Shown one piece after another: positions 17,601-25,597 of a stretch of DNA of 64,000 nucleotides. A program made the position numbers and the translations under genes. The stretch's first letter is position 1; every line of letters begins with the position of its first letter. Origin of the DNA: an uncultured Duncaniella sp. (GTDB taxonomy: Bacteria > Bacteroidota > Bacteroidia > Bacteroidales > Muribaculaceae); the NCBI GenBank assembly GCA_910589485.1, contig CAJUSW010000006.1, positions 62,001 to 126,000 of the forward strand. The letters run 5' to 3'. The notes under the pieces are model-generated. The model was given only the letters and a program-made list of their open reading frames with translations. It searched no databases and was not told the origin of the DNA.

Positions 17601-17649
17601 TGATATCATCGAAGGATTCGAGGAAGTGGAGGTTAAGAAGACCCTCTGA
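14626..17649 (+). CDS. infB: Translation initiation factor IF-2, long low-complexity form
   Basis: This 1007-residue protein starts with the IF2_N domain (MPRKKISQAAKEFNVSIPTV). Residues of about 70-255 are imperfect repeats of EAPKPV and PAPKAEEPKAEPVK. Residues about 285-370 are rich in Gly, Gln, Asn and Arg (NRGGQGGQGG type), which suggests RNA binding or disorder. The GTPase core follows: GHVDHGKTSLLD near residue 514, DTPGHEAFTAMR and NKIDKP, then domains II-IV. IF-2 brings initiator tRNA to the 30S subunit. It is the last gene of the rimP-nusA operon and has a bidirectional terminator downstream. Confidence 0.98.
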   Translation: MPRKKISQAAKEFNVSIPTVVEQLQKKGITIDAASPNTRLDEAAYDILVEAFQPDRKVRQDIDQMRHDKEKEKEKEKSEPAPKAETPAEATVSVPVTPGPKVLGKIELDSKNNPVTVKPEPVKAEAPKPVEAPKPAAPAPAPKAEEPKAEPVKAEAPKPVVEAPKPVETPKAAEAPKPATPAPAPKAEEPKAEPVKTEAPKPVEAPKPVETPKVAEPVKAEAPKQAEAPKAAEPAEAPKAETPAEPEVFRYSSEPQVTGPKVIGHIDLATLNQSTRPKKKTKEERRAGGRPGQQGAQGAQGAGGAGGNNNNRKKRQRIGGKEKIDIEKAGNQPADGGNRGGQGGQGGHNRGGQGGNDRGRGKDRNKRPVHTEVNEEDVQKQVRETLARLTSKDKGQKKGVKWRKEKREAFASRAHEAAAEAAAESRVLQITEFVTANDLAVMMDVPINNVIATCMNLGVMVSINQRLDAETINIVAEEFGFTTEYVSAEVSDAIQQEEDTEDELTTRPPIVTVMGHVDHGKTSLLDYIRNANVIAGEAGGITQHIGAYNVKLSDGRHITFLDTPGHEAFTAMRARGAKVTDLCIIIVAADDNVMPQTIEAINHASAAGVPIVFAINKIDKPTANPDKIKEELAQMNYLVEEWGGKYQSQDISAKKGIGVDELMEKVLLEAEMLDLKANPDRRAVGSIIESSLDKGRGYVATVLVQNGTLHVGDVILAGTHFGKVKAMFNERNQRIKEAGPAEPALILGLDGAPTAGDTFNVLETEQEAREIAGKRLQLQREQGLRTAKRTTLEEIGRRRAIGNFHELNIIVKGDVDGSIEALSDSLIKLSTEEVKVNVLHKAVGAISESDVTLAAASDAVIIGFQVRPSQAARRAAERDGVEIRLYSVIYQAIEEVKDAMAGMLAPEIKEEVTGTAEVLQTFHISKVGTIAGAIVREGKIKRGSKVRLIRDGIVRYTGDLGSLKRMKDDVKEVTSGYDCGLSIAGYNDIQEGDIIEGFEEVEVKKTL

Positions 17650-17680
17650 TCCCGGTCCTAAAAGTATAACAGAAAATAAG

Positions 17681-17723
17681 CAGAACAGCCATTCTTCCGG
17701 TGACCGGGAGAATGGCTGTTCTG
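17681..17723. terminator. Bidirectional terminator between infB and folK
   Basis: CAGAACAGCCATTCT (17681-17695) is perfectly mirrored by AGAATGGCTGTTCTG (17709-17723), with further CCGG/CCGG pairing in the centre and TTTGG after it. It lies between the convergent infB and folK genes. Confidence 0.85.
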
Positions 17724-17770
17724 TTTGGTTATGTGACCGTGGCAGGCCTGATGGCTTACCACGAGCCGTC

Positions 17771-18280
17771 TCAGCGGAGTGATGCGAGCATCTCGGCGGG
17801 AGTGAGGTGGAGGAGAGGGTGGCGCCATGCGGGGGCGGTTTCGGCGAGAGGGATGAGCACGAAGTCGCGCAGGTGCATGCGGGGATGGGGTAACGTAAGC
17901 TCGGGGGTGTCGATCACGAGCGATGAGGCCGGCGAGTGATCGCCGGGCGCTGTGCCGGGATCGATGGCTATGAGATCGATGTCAAGCTGACGGTCGATGT
18001 AGGCTCCGTCATTGTCGCGGTGAGGGGCCGTGGAGATGCCCTGCTCGATACGCTTGATGGTGTGAAGCACATCGATGGGGTCGATAGGCGCTCCTACTGC
18101 GAGGGTGATGCTCACGCCGATATTGAGAAACGGATTGTCCGACTCATATCCCCACGCCTCGGTCTCGATGGTGTGCGATACACGTGCTTCCCCCGGGAAG
18201 GCCTTCAACAGTTCGCTGACGGCCTTCCTGAGCAACGCTTCCCGCTCGCCGAGATTGCTACCTATATTAATATGTAGGAT
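17771..18280 (-). CDS. folK: HPPK, folate biosynthesis, with apparent ATC start codon
   Basis: The product is 6-hydroxymethyl-7,8-dihydropterin pyrophosphokinase: NIGSNLGERE at the N-terminus, NPFLNIGVSITL in the middle, and the ATP/Mg site DRQLDIDLIAID followed by LPHPRMHLRDFVLIPLAE. It makes the pyrophosphate ester used by dihydropteroate synthase. The conserved N-terminus lies upstream of any ATG, GTG or TTG that would keep it; the TTG at 18235 would cut off the first 15 or so residues, including the GSNLG motif. The frame reads ATC-CTA-CAT-ATT-AAT-ATA-GGT from 18280, so the natural start is probably ATC where relatives have ATG, or the base is an error. It is the last gene of the pyrG-yidC-mrp run. 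Confidence 0.85.
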   Translation of the reverse strand: MLHINIGSNLGEREALLRKAVSELLKAFPGEARVSHTIETEAWGYESDNPFLNIGVSITLAVGAPIDPIDVLHTIKRIEQGISTAPHRDNDGAYIDRQLDIDLIAIDPGTAPGDHSPASSLVIDTPELTLPHPRMHLRDFVLIPLAETAPAWRHPLLHLTPAEMLASLR

Positions 18281-18295
18281 GGGGGAGGTTATGGG

Positions 18296-18343
18296 GTTTA
18301 TCAGTTTATGAGTTTAGGGGTTTATAAGTTTATGGGTTTAGTG
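18296..18343. repeat. Six-copy 8-bp tandem array GTTTANNN
   Basis: GTTTATCA, GTTTATGA, GTTTAGGG, GTTTATAA, GTTTATGG and GTTTAGTG follow each other without gaps, running into the last codons of the mrp gene. On the minus strand it fills the mrp-folK gap and is expected to be in the transcript. Slippage in such an array could alter the spacing before folK. Confidence 0.75.
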
Positions 18344-19435
18344 CTTGAGCTCGACCTTGGTGGTGGGGGGAAGGGTCTCGTTGCGGCGTGCCACGGCGTC
18401 GATCACCTCGTGGGCCAGATGGTTGAACGCCTGGCCGGTGATGGTGTCGGTAAGGGCCACGGGAACACCGCTGTCGCCACTGTCGGCGATATTGCCAACG
18501 AGAGGGATCTGGGCGAGCAGGGGCACACCGAGCTTCTCGGCGAGCTTCACGCCACCCTCTTTGCCGAATATGTAGTAACGCTCCTCGGGGTGGGGGGCAG
18601 GGGTGAACCAGGCCATATTCTCCACGAGGCCGAGGATGGGCACGTTGACCTTATCGTCGCTGAACATCGAGATACCCTTGCGGGCGTCGGCGAGGGCCAC
18701 CTCCTGGGGGGTGGTCACGATCACCATGCCTGTCATGGCGAGGGTCTGCACGAGGGTGAGGTGTATGTCGCTGGTGCCGGGAGGCATGTCGATGAGGAAG
18801 TAGTCGAGCTCGCCCCAGTCGGCATCGGTGATGAGCTGCTTGAGGGCGTTGGAGGCCATGGAACCGCGCCACATCACTGCCTTGTCCTTGTCGACGAGGA
18901 ATCCGATGGAGAGGATCTTCACGCCGTAGCGCTCCACGGGAATTATCATCTGACGGCCGTCGACATCGTGTATGAAGAGCTGTTCATCCTCTATGCCATA
19001 CATTTTGGGGACCGAGGGGCCGAATATGTCGGCGTCGAGTAGGCCCACTTTATAGCCGTCCTGGGCGAGTGAGGCCGCGAGATTGGCTGCCACGGTGGAT
19101 TTGCCCACGCCACCCTTGCCCGAGAACACTCCGATGATGTTCTTCACATGCGGAAGCACGGGAGCGGGAGCCACGGGAGCGGCCTGGCGGGTCACGGCGT
19201 GTACAGTGACCTTGACCTCGGGTGAGATGTAGGTGTGGATGGAGGCCTCGGCAGCCTTGAGCATCGATTTGAGGAACGGATCGGTGGGCTTGTCGAAGAT
19301 CAGCGAGAAGCTCACTGTGTCGCCGTCGATGCGGATATCGTCGGCCACCATTGAATTCTCGATGAGGTTCTTACCATTGCCCGGATAGCGCACCTTGGCG
19401 AGCGCGTCGGTTATGAGTGAAGGGTATAGTGTCAT
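18338..19435 (-). CDS. mrp: Mrp/NBP35-family ATPase, iron-sulfur cluster carrier
   Basis: The 365-residue protein has an N-terminal MIP18/DUF59-like domain (residues 1-85), a flexible VAPAPVLPH linker, and a Mrp ATPase domain with the deviant P-loop GKGGVGKST at 107-115 and DMPPGTSDIHLTLVQ. Mrp/ApbC proteins carry [4Fe-4S] clusters to target enzymes. The CxxC that normally bridges the cluster near the C-terminus is missing; the equivalent stretch reads NMAWFTPAPHPEERYYIFGK. This seems to be a form seen in Bacteroidota, from memory. It sits between trmB and folK in one operon. Confidence 0.94.
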   Translation of the reverse strand: MTLYPSLITDALAKVRYPGNGKNLIENSMVADDIRIDGDTVSFSLIFDKPTDPFLKSMLKAAEASIHTYISPEVKVTVHAVTRQAAPVAPAPVLPHVKNIIGVFSGKGGVGKSTVAANLAASLAQDGYKVGLLDADIFGPSVPKMYGIEDEQLFIHDVDGRQMIIPVERYGVKILSIGFLVDKDKAVMWRGSMASNALKQLITDADWGELDYFLIDMPPGTSDIHLTLVQTLAMTGMVIVTTPQEVALADARKGISMFSDDKVNVPILGLVENMAWFTPAPHPEERYYIFGKEGGVKLAEKLGVPLLAQIPLVGNIADSGDSGVPVALTDTITGQAFNHLAHEVIDAVARRNETLPPTTKVELKH

Positions 19436-19485
19436 TATATTATTACAACTTGGTTATACTATAGGTTCTATTATAGACGGGCGGA

Positions 19486-20247
19486 TCAGAATCCCTGGAG
19501 CGTGCCTCGGCCGAAGGAGCGGTAGGTGTCGGGCTCGATCTCCACATCGGGCTCGCTCAGTGAGTCCACACCCTCGGGGGTGGAGGGGAGGCGCCAGGCT
19601 ATGTATTTGCTCGGGATGCCGCGCGAGAGCCACTGCTCCTCGTAGTAGGTGGTGATGGGGGGGACGACCTCGGCCAGCGGGGAGGCGTAGAGGTCATCGG
19701 TGGCGGCGATGAGTTCGAGGCCGTTGTGCCTGATCATCTCGAGCGTGTAGGTGTACAGAAACGGGGAGTCGGTCTTGAGATGTATCACACCGTCGGGGGC
19801 CAGTACCCGGCTGTATATCTTAAGGAAATGGGTGCCGGTGAGGCGCTTATTGACCTTCTTCATCTGAGGGTCGGGAAATGTGATCCATATCTCGGACACC
19901 TCGCCGGGAGAGAAAAATTCGGGAAGAAGATGGATGGAGGTGCGCAGAAAGGCCACATTGTCCATGCCGTTGTCGGCCACCTGGCGTGCTCCGGTCCACA
20001 TGCGAGCTCCCTTGATGTCGATGCCTATGAAGTTGCGGTCGGGGTAGGTGCGTCCCATCCCCACGGCATATTCACCCTTGCCACAACCGAGCTCGAGGGT
20101 GATGGGTCGGTCGTTGTGAAACACATCACGGCCCCAGAGGCCGCGCAACGGGCATGCGCCCGAGGCCTTGAGTTCGGCAAAAGGGTATTGGTAGACACAT
20201 TCCAGTGTCTCCATCTCGGCAAACTTCTTAAGCTTGTTCTTTCCCAT
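19486..20247 (-). CDS. trmB: tRNA (guanine-N7)-methyltransferase
   Basis: This 253-residue enzyme shows the SAM-binding LELGCGKGEYAVGMGR motif and the TrmB signature ISEIWITFPDPQMKKVNKRLTG. It methylates G46 in the variable loop of tRNAs. The C-terminal 40 residues (after RGIPSKYIAWRL) are an extension of unknown role. It lies 22 bp after the LRR gene and 50 bp before mrp. Confidence 0.95.
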   Translation of the reverse strand: MGKNKLKKFAEMETLECVYQYPFAELKASGACPLRGLWGRDVFHNDRPITLELGCGKGEYAVGMGRTYPDRNFIGIDIKGARMWTGARQVADNGMDNVAFLRTSIHLLPEFFSPGEVSEIWITFPDPQMKKVNKRLTGTHFLKIYSRVLAPDGVIHLKTDSPFLYTYTLEMIRHNGLELIAATDDLYASPLAEVVPPITTYYEEQWLSRGIPSKYIAWRLPSTPEGVDSLSEPDVEIEPDTYRSFGRGTLQGF

Positions 20248-20269
20248 AGGTTTATGTGAATTGGAGGTA

Positions 20270-21718
20270 TTAGTTGCGGAGTAATTTGAAAGTGGCTGAG
20301 GAGCTGTCGCCGGCAGTCACCCTCACTATGAAGAATGGGCCCTGGAGCGTTGAGGTGTCGGCGGAAATCTCGGTGAGCGGTTGGCGGGGAGCGATGCTCA
20401 GGAGCATGCGTCCGTCGATGCCGTAGAGGGTCACGCGGGTGATGGCTCCGGCCGTGGAGGAGATGCGCAGTTCCTTGTCGCTGAACATGGCCTTGATGGA
20501 GGTGTCGGTCTCGCCGTCGGGCAATATTCCCGGGATCCACGAGCGGGTGATGTTGAAATCCTGCCACTGAGGGGTGGAGGCGAATAGGTCCTCAAGCTCC
20601 CCGGCTACGGTCAGACTCACCTTGGAAGGATCTATCCCGCCCCACACTTCGGCTCCTGTGGACGGGACGGCTTCCATGGCGGTGCCGTCGAGGGTCGAGA
20701 GGGATTCCCACCCCTCCATGGCGTAATCGCCGATGTGGCGCAGGGTGGAGGGGAAAGTGAGGGCAGTGACGCCCGACATTCCTGCCAGGGCGAGTGTGGC
20801 CATGCTGTCGGTGCCGGCGGGGAGGGTCAACGAGGTGATGTTGTGCGCGCCGTTGAGCGTGAGGGCGGGGACCGTAGTGGCCGAGGCCGGCAGTGATACG
20901 GATAGGAGGGCCTCGCATCCGCTGAACACCCCTTCGCCCAGGTCATGGGCAGGAGCGGGGAGCGATGCCGAGGTGAGGTGGATGCACCGGGAGAATGCGC
21001 GGTTGCCGATGGTGGTGAGCCCCTTGCATGAGTCCAATGTCACGCTTTCGAGTCCGCTCATGGCAAAGGCTTCAGGACCTATCGCGGTCAATGAGGGCGG
21101 TAACGGAAGCGAGGCGAGCGAGGAGCATCCGAAGAATGCCCTTGCCCCGATGGCGCTGATCCCGGCAGGGAGGGTGACGGAGGCAAGCGATGAGCAACCG
21201 TCGAATGTGCGGGCCGGAACGGCTGAGACCGCAGTTGTACCTGCCGACAGCGGAGTGAGATCCACCTCAATGAGTGACGTGCATCCCGAGAAAACGGCTT
21301 CGCCCATGGCGCCGACCTTGGCCGGGAGGGTAATTTCCTTGACGGTGGAGCCGAGCAGGGCGCCGTCGCCGATGGCGGTCACTCCGGTGGGGAGGATGAG
21401 GCGCGAGGTATGGAGCCCGGCCAGGGAATAGGGGGGCAACATATCGGCCGGAGAGGATGTGATATTGGCTCCCACCGATTTGCCGCTGTAGGGGAGAATC
21501 TCTATGCCCGACAGGTCGATGGTGCCGGCATCGCGGATGACTGTGGTCAGGCGGTCGAGATCGGAGGCGTCGAGAGTGCCCCGCAGAGTGAGGCTGACAG
21601 GAGCGATGGGGATAGAGATTTTTCCGCTTGCGATCTCCCCGGCATGTACACTGAGCTCCTGACCATGCAATGGCACGGCCAGGAGCATCAATATCAGGGG
21701 GAGCAGAGTGCGGATCAT
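20270..21718 (-). CDS. Secreted BspA-type leucine-rich repeat protein
   Basis: The 482-residue product begins with a signal peptide (LLPLILMLLAVPLHGQ). It then carries about ten LRR_5 (BspA/TpLRR) repeats of the form LTAIGPEAFAMSGLESVTL and ISAIGARAFFGCSSLASL. The C-terminal 75 residues form a beta-rich tail, VTLYGIDGRMLLSI through GPFFIVRVTAGDSSSA, like the sorting-type C-terminal modules of Bacteroidota. BspA-like proteins mediate adhesion or substrate binding outside the cell. It is oddly placed in a housekeeping operon between yidC and trmB. Confidence 0.85.
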   Translation of the reverse strand: MIRTLLPLILMLLAVPLHGQELSVHAGEIASGKISIPIAPVSLTLRGTLDASDLDRLTTVIRDAGTIDLSGIEILPYSGKSVGANITSSPADMLPPYSLAGLHTSRLILPTGVTAIGDGALLGSTVKEITLPAKVGAMGEAVFSGCTSLIEVDLTPLSAGTTAVSAVPARTFDGCSSLASVTLPAGISAIGARAFFGCSSLASLPLPPSLTAIGPEAFAMSGLESVTLDSCKGLTTIGNRAFSRCIHLTSASLPAPAHDLGEGVFSGCEALLSVSLPASATTVPALTLNGAHNITSLTLPAGTDSMATLALAGMSGVTALTFPSTLRHIGDYAMEGWESLSTLDGTAMEAVPSTGAEVWGGIDPSKVSLTVAGELEDLFASTPQWQDFNITRSWIPGILPDGETDTSIKAMFSDKELRISSTAGAITRVTLYGIDGRMLLSIAPRQPLTEISADTSTLQGPFFIVRVTAGDSSSATFKLLRN

Positions 21719-21734
21719 CTAAGAGAGGGGGAGA

Positions 21735-23825
21735 TTACTTGCGGCGGTTGCGGCGCTGCTGTTCACGCAACATAGCCTCCTGCTGTTTCTGAGCCTCCTC
21801 GAGCTTGGCGGCCATCCAGCCTTTTTTCTTGGGCTTCTTGGCGTTCTCGGCCATCTTGGCACGCATCTTGTCCTCGGACACAACCTTGCGGAAGATGAAT
21901 GTCATGATGATGGTGATGATCAGCGACAGGAAGTAGTAGTAGCTGAGGCCGGCGGCGTAGTTGTTGAAGATGAAGAGGAACATCAGCGGCATCAGATACA
22001 TCATCCACTTCATGCCGGGCATGCCTGAGGAGGCCTGGGTCTGCATGTTGAGGTAGGTGTAGGCGATGTTGGTCACCGTCATGAGCAGACAGAAGAGGCT
22101 GATGTGGTTGCCGAAGGTCGAGGAGATTAAGGGGATGTTGGCGGTCCAGGACACGATGGCGTCGGGGGCGGCAAGGTCCTTGGCCCAGAGGAATGATTCA
22201 CCTCTCAGCTCGATGGCCGAGGGGAAGAACCAGAACATGGCCACGAGCACGGGCATCTGGAGCAACATGGGGAGACAGCCCGACATGGGGTTGGCTCCGG
22301 CGCGCGAATAGAGGGCCATGGATTCCTGCTGGCGCTTCATGGCGTTTTCGTTGCCGGGATATTTGTCGTTGATGGCCTTGATCTCGGGAGCCAGCAGGCG
22401 CATCTTGGCCTGGGAAATGAGGCTCTTGTAGGTGAAGGGGTAAAGGATCACCTTGATGAAGAGGGTGAGCAGGAGGATGATGATACCGTAGTTGGAGATG
22501 AACGAGCCGAGGAAGCTGAACACGGGGATGATGATGAGCGTGTTGATCCAGCGGAATATGGGCCATCCGAGGGGGATGAGCTTGGTGAGGTTCATGTCCT
22601 CGCCGGGGAATACGTTCTTCTCCACCTCCTTCATCACGGGATAGGAGTTGGGGCCGAGGTACATCACGAATGATGCGGGATTGGCGAGCTGGGCCGAGTA
22701 GTCGAGCGTCAGGGCAATGTCCATCTGCTTGATATAGTCGGGGTCATCCTTGAGGATGCGGCTGTTGAGGTTGGCGGCGGCAAAGTTGGTGCGGGCCATG
22801 AGTACGGCCGAGAAGAACTGGTTCTTGCAGCTCACCCACTTGAGGCGCTGGTTGATCTCCTCGTCGTCGTCGCTTCCCTCGCTCAGATTGTCGACGTCGC
22901 CGTCGGGGAACATATAGTAGAGAGCCGAGTTGCGCTCCTCAAACACGCGACCAGCCTCGAGACGGCGCATCTTCTGGTTCCAGGTGAAGTCCATCGAGGC
23001 TACCGACGAGGGGATGATGGACTGCATGCCTGTCTGCACCACGTCGATGCCTACAAGGTAGCTGTCGGGGAGCAGGGTGTAGCGGATGCCCCACGATGCA
23101 CCGTCGCCGAGGTCGAGCATCATGCATACTGTGGTGTCGCTCTCGGCTACAGGCTGGAAGAAGAACTCACTGGTCTCGAAGCGCTGTGTGGCCGAGGTGA
23201 GGGTGAATGAATAGGAGTCGGTGGAGGGGTCGAGGAGTGTCACCTGGGTGGAGTCGTAGCTCTTGTAGTCGTTGAGCGAGGCGCGCGAGATGACACCTCC
23301 CTTGTTGGAGATCTCGAGTGTGAGCAGGTTGTTGGCCAGCTTCACGGTGGTGCTGTCGCCCGAGAGGTGACGAGCGAATCCGCGGTAACGAGCGGCGGTG
23401 GCGAGGCCCTCGCGCAGAGCCTTGACAGCCGATGCGGCGAGCGATGTCTTCATTCCGGCGGTCTCGTTGGCGAGGAGGGGAGCCACGGGCACAGCCTGGC
23501 CGTCGGCCTCGACGGTACCGGTGACGTTGCCGTCGGCACCGAGGACAAGATTCACCTTATCGACATGGAGGCGGGTGGTACCAGCCACGGTGTCCTGCTG
23601 TCCGAGTTCACGTATTGTGGCGGCTACCGATGCCACTTCGGCGGGAGTGATAGAGTCGAGCGTGAGCAGGCCGGGATCGGCTGCTTTACGGGAGGCTTCG
23701 GCCTCCATGCGGGCGCGTTCCTGACGTTCACGTTCCAGTTGCTCGGCCGATGGCTTGTTGAGCCACATGAATCCGAATATCACGAGGCCCATCAATAACA
23801 GGCCTGTAAGGGTGTTCTTGTCCAT
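21735..23825 (-). CDS. yidC: Membrane protein insertase YidC
   Basis: The 696-residue protein has an N-terminal membrane anchor (LTGLLLMGLVIFGFMWLNK), a large periplasmic beta-domain (about residues 30-420) and the conserved five-helix insertase core: YGIIILLLTLFIKVILYPFTYKS, MSGCLPMLLQMPVLVAMFWF and later helices. A basic tail ends in EQQRRNRRK. YidC inserts and folds inner-membrane proteins, alone or with SecYEG. The gene starts 9 bp after pyrG. Confidence 0.97.
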   Translation of the reverse strand: MDKNTLTGLLLMGLVIFGFMWLNKPSAEQLERERQERARMEAEASRKAADPGLLTLDSITPAEVASVAATIRELGQQDTVAGTTRLHVDKVNLVLGADGNVTGTVEADGQAVPVAPLLANETAGMKTSLAASAVKALREGLATAARYRGFARHLSGDSTTVKLANNLLTLEISNKGGVISRASLNDYKSYDSTQVTLLDPSTDSYSFTLTSATQRFETSEFFFQPVAESDTTVCMMLDLGDGASWGIRYTLLPDSYLVGIDVVQTGMQSIIPSSVASMDFTWNQKMRRLEAGRVFEERNSALYYMFPDGDVDNLSEGSDDDEEINQRLKWVSCKNQFFSAVLMARTNFAAANLNSRILKDDPDYIKQMDIALTLDYSAQLANPASFVMYLGPNSYPVMKEVEKNVFPGEDMNLTKLIPLGWPIFRWINTLIIIPVFSFLGSFISNYGIIILLLTLFIKVILYPFTYKSLISQAKMRLLAPEIKAINDKYPGNENAMKRQQESMALYSRAGANPMSGCLPMLLQMPVLVAMFWFFPSAIELRGESFLWAKDLAAPDAIVSWTANIPLISSTFGNHISLFCLLMTVTNIAYTYLNMQTQASSGMPGMKWMMYLMPLMFLFIFNNYAAGLSYYYFLSLIITIIMTFIFRKVVSEDKMRAKMAENAKKPKKKGWMAAKLEEAQKQQEAMLREQQRRNRRK

Positions 23826-23834
23826 TCGTCTATT

Positions 23835-25460
23835 TTAGATGTTGGTATGCTTTTTTGATTCTTTATATTCTATTGCCGATTTCATGAAATCGAGGAAGAG
23901 AGGAGAGGGGGCGAGGACTGTCGAGGAGTACTCGGGGTGATACTGGGTGCCGATGAACCAGCGCAGGCCGGGGATCTCGACCACTTCCACGAGATGGGTG
24001 GCGGGGTTCTCGCCCACACACTGCATGCCGGCCTGCTCGAAGCGGGCGCGGTAGTCGTTGTTGAACTCGAAGCGGTGGCGGTGGCGCTCCATCACCTCGG
24101 GCTTGCCGTAGGCGGCGGCCACGCGGGAGCCGGGCTTCAGGCGGCACTCGTAGGCTCCGAGGCGCATAGTGCCACCCATGTTGTGGATGCTCTTCTGCTC
24201 CTCCATGAGGTCGATCACATTGTCGGGGGTGTGGGGATCCATTTCGGTGGAGTTGGCCTCCTTGAGCCCGAGCACATTGCGGGCAAACTCGATGACCATG
24301 CACTGCATGCCCAGGCAGATGCCGAAGGTGGGCACATCGTGGGTGCGGCACCACTCGAGGGCCACGAATTTACCCTCGATGCCACGCTGTCCGAATCCGG
24401 GGGCTATGATCACGCCGTCGAGGTCGGAGAGCAGTGAGTCCACATTGTCGGGGTTGACCTTCTCGGAATGGATGTAGCGTATCTCCACCTTGCGGCCGTT
24501 GTAGGTGGCGGCCTGGAAGAGCGACTCGTCGATGGACTTGTAGGCGTCCTGAAGTTCCACGTATTTTCCCACCAGGCCGATGGTGATCACCTCGCGGGCC
24601 TCGTCCATGCGGGTGAGGAAGTCGTGCCAGGGGCCCATGTCGGGTTCGCCCTGAGGGGTGATGCCGGCCTTGCGGAGCACGATCTCGTCGAGGTGCTGCT
24701 CGTGCATGAGCACGGGTACCTTGTAGATCGAGGGGGCGTCCTGGCTCTGCACCACAGCGTCGGGCGACACGTTGCAGAACTGGGCTATCTTCTTACGCAT
24801 GGCGGCCGGGATATCATGCTCGGTGCGGAGCACGAGCACGTCGGGCTGTATGCCCAACTGCTGCAGCTGTTTCACCGAGTGCTGGGTGGGCTTGGTCTTA
24901 AGCTCCTTGGCGGCGTGGATGTAGGGGACATAGGTGAGGTGGACGCACACGCAGTCGTCTTCAAGCTCCCAGCGGAGCTGTCGCACAGCCTCGAGGAACG
25001 GGAGGCTCTCGATGTCGCCCACTACACCGCCTATCTCGGTGATCACGAAGTCGAAGTCGCCGGTCTTGCCGAGGGCCATGACGTTGCGCTTGATCTCATC
25101 GGTGATATGGGGTATGATCTGGACGGTCTTGCCCAGATAGTCGCCACGGCGTTCCTTGTCGATCACGCTCTGATAGATGCGTCCGGTGGTGACGTTGTTG
25201 GCACGGGTGGTGCGTATATTGGTGAAGCGTTCGTAATGACCCAGATCGAGGTCGGCCTCATGTCCGTCGACCGTCACGTAGCACTCGCCGTGCTCGTAGG
25301 GGTTGAGTGTGCCCGGGTCGATGTTGATGTATGGATCAAACTTCTGGATTGTTACCCTGTAACCCCTTGCCTTGAGCAGGCAGGCGAGGGAGGATGATAT
25401 GATACCCTTTCCAAGAGAGGATACTACGCCTCCGGTCACGAAGATGTACTTTGTTTCCAC
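23835..25460 (-). CDS. pyrG: CTP synthase
   Basis: The 541-residue enzyme has the synthetase domain with the P-loop-like VSSLGKGI and HGECYVTVDGHEADLDLGHYERF, and a class I glutaminase domain with the nucleophile in FGICLGMQ and the closing HPEYSS. It makes CTP from UTP, ATP and glutamine. It is the first gene of the long minus-strand run. A -7 element TAATTTTG lies at 25491-25498, about 30 bp upstream, with no good -33. Confidence 0.98.
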   Translation of the reverse strand: METKYIFVTGGVVSSLGKGIISSSLACLLKARGYRVTIQKFDPYINIDPGTLNPYEHGECYVTVDGHEADLDLGHYERFTNIRTTRANNVTTGRIYQSVIDKERRGDYLGKTVQIIPHITDEIKRNVMALGKTGDFDFVITEIGGVVGDIESLPFLEAVRQLRWELEDDCVCVHLTYVPYIHAAKELKTKPTQHSVKQLQQLGIQPDVLVLRTEHDIPAAMRKKIAQFCNVSPDAVVQSQDAPSIYKVPVLMHEQHLDEIVLRKAGITPQGEPDMGPWHDFLTRMDEAREVITIGLVGKYVELQDAYKSIDESLFQAATYNGRKVEIRYIHSEKVNPDNVDSLLSDLDGVIIAPGFGQRGIEGKFVALEWCRTHDVPTFGICLGMQCMVIEFARNVLGLKEANSTEMDPHTPDNVIDLMEEQKSIHNMGGTMRLGAYECRLKPGSRVAAAYGKPEVMERHRHRFEFNNDYRARFEQAGMQCVGENPATHLVEVVEIPGLRWFIGTQYHPEYSSTVLAPSPLFLDFMKSAIEYKESKKHTNI

Positions 25461-25490
25461 GTTACTTTAAAAACTGATGTTTTGAAAATG

Positions 25491-25498
25491 CAAAATTA
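25491..25498 (-). promoter_or_regulatory. -7 element upstream of pyrG
   Basis: TAATTTTG on the minus strand fits TAnnTTTG. The nearest TTGA lies 25 nt further upstream, which is longer than the usual 19-21 nt spacing, so the promoter is plausible but not certain. Confidence 0.45.
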
Positions 25499-25542
25499 CA
25501 AAAAAATGCAGAAGTGGCGATAATCAAGTGAGATGAATTTAG

Positions 25543-25550
25543 TATCTTTG
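25543..25550 (+). promoter_or_regulatory. -7 element upstream of the HAD phosphatase gene
   Basis: TATCTTTG fits TAnnTTTG and lies divergent from the pyrG promoter in the same 110-bp gap. No clear -33 is visible. Confidence 0.5.
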
Positions 25551-25597
25551 CCAAAAATAAGGAGAGTGTTTTTATGTGCTCTCAAAAATACCCGGAT

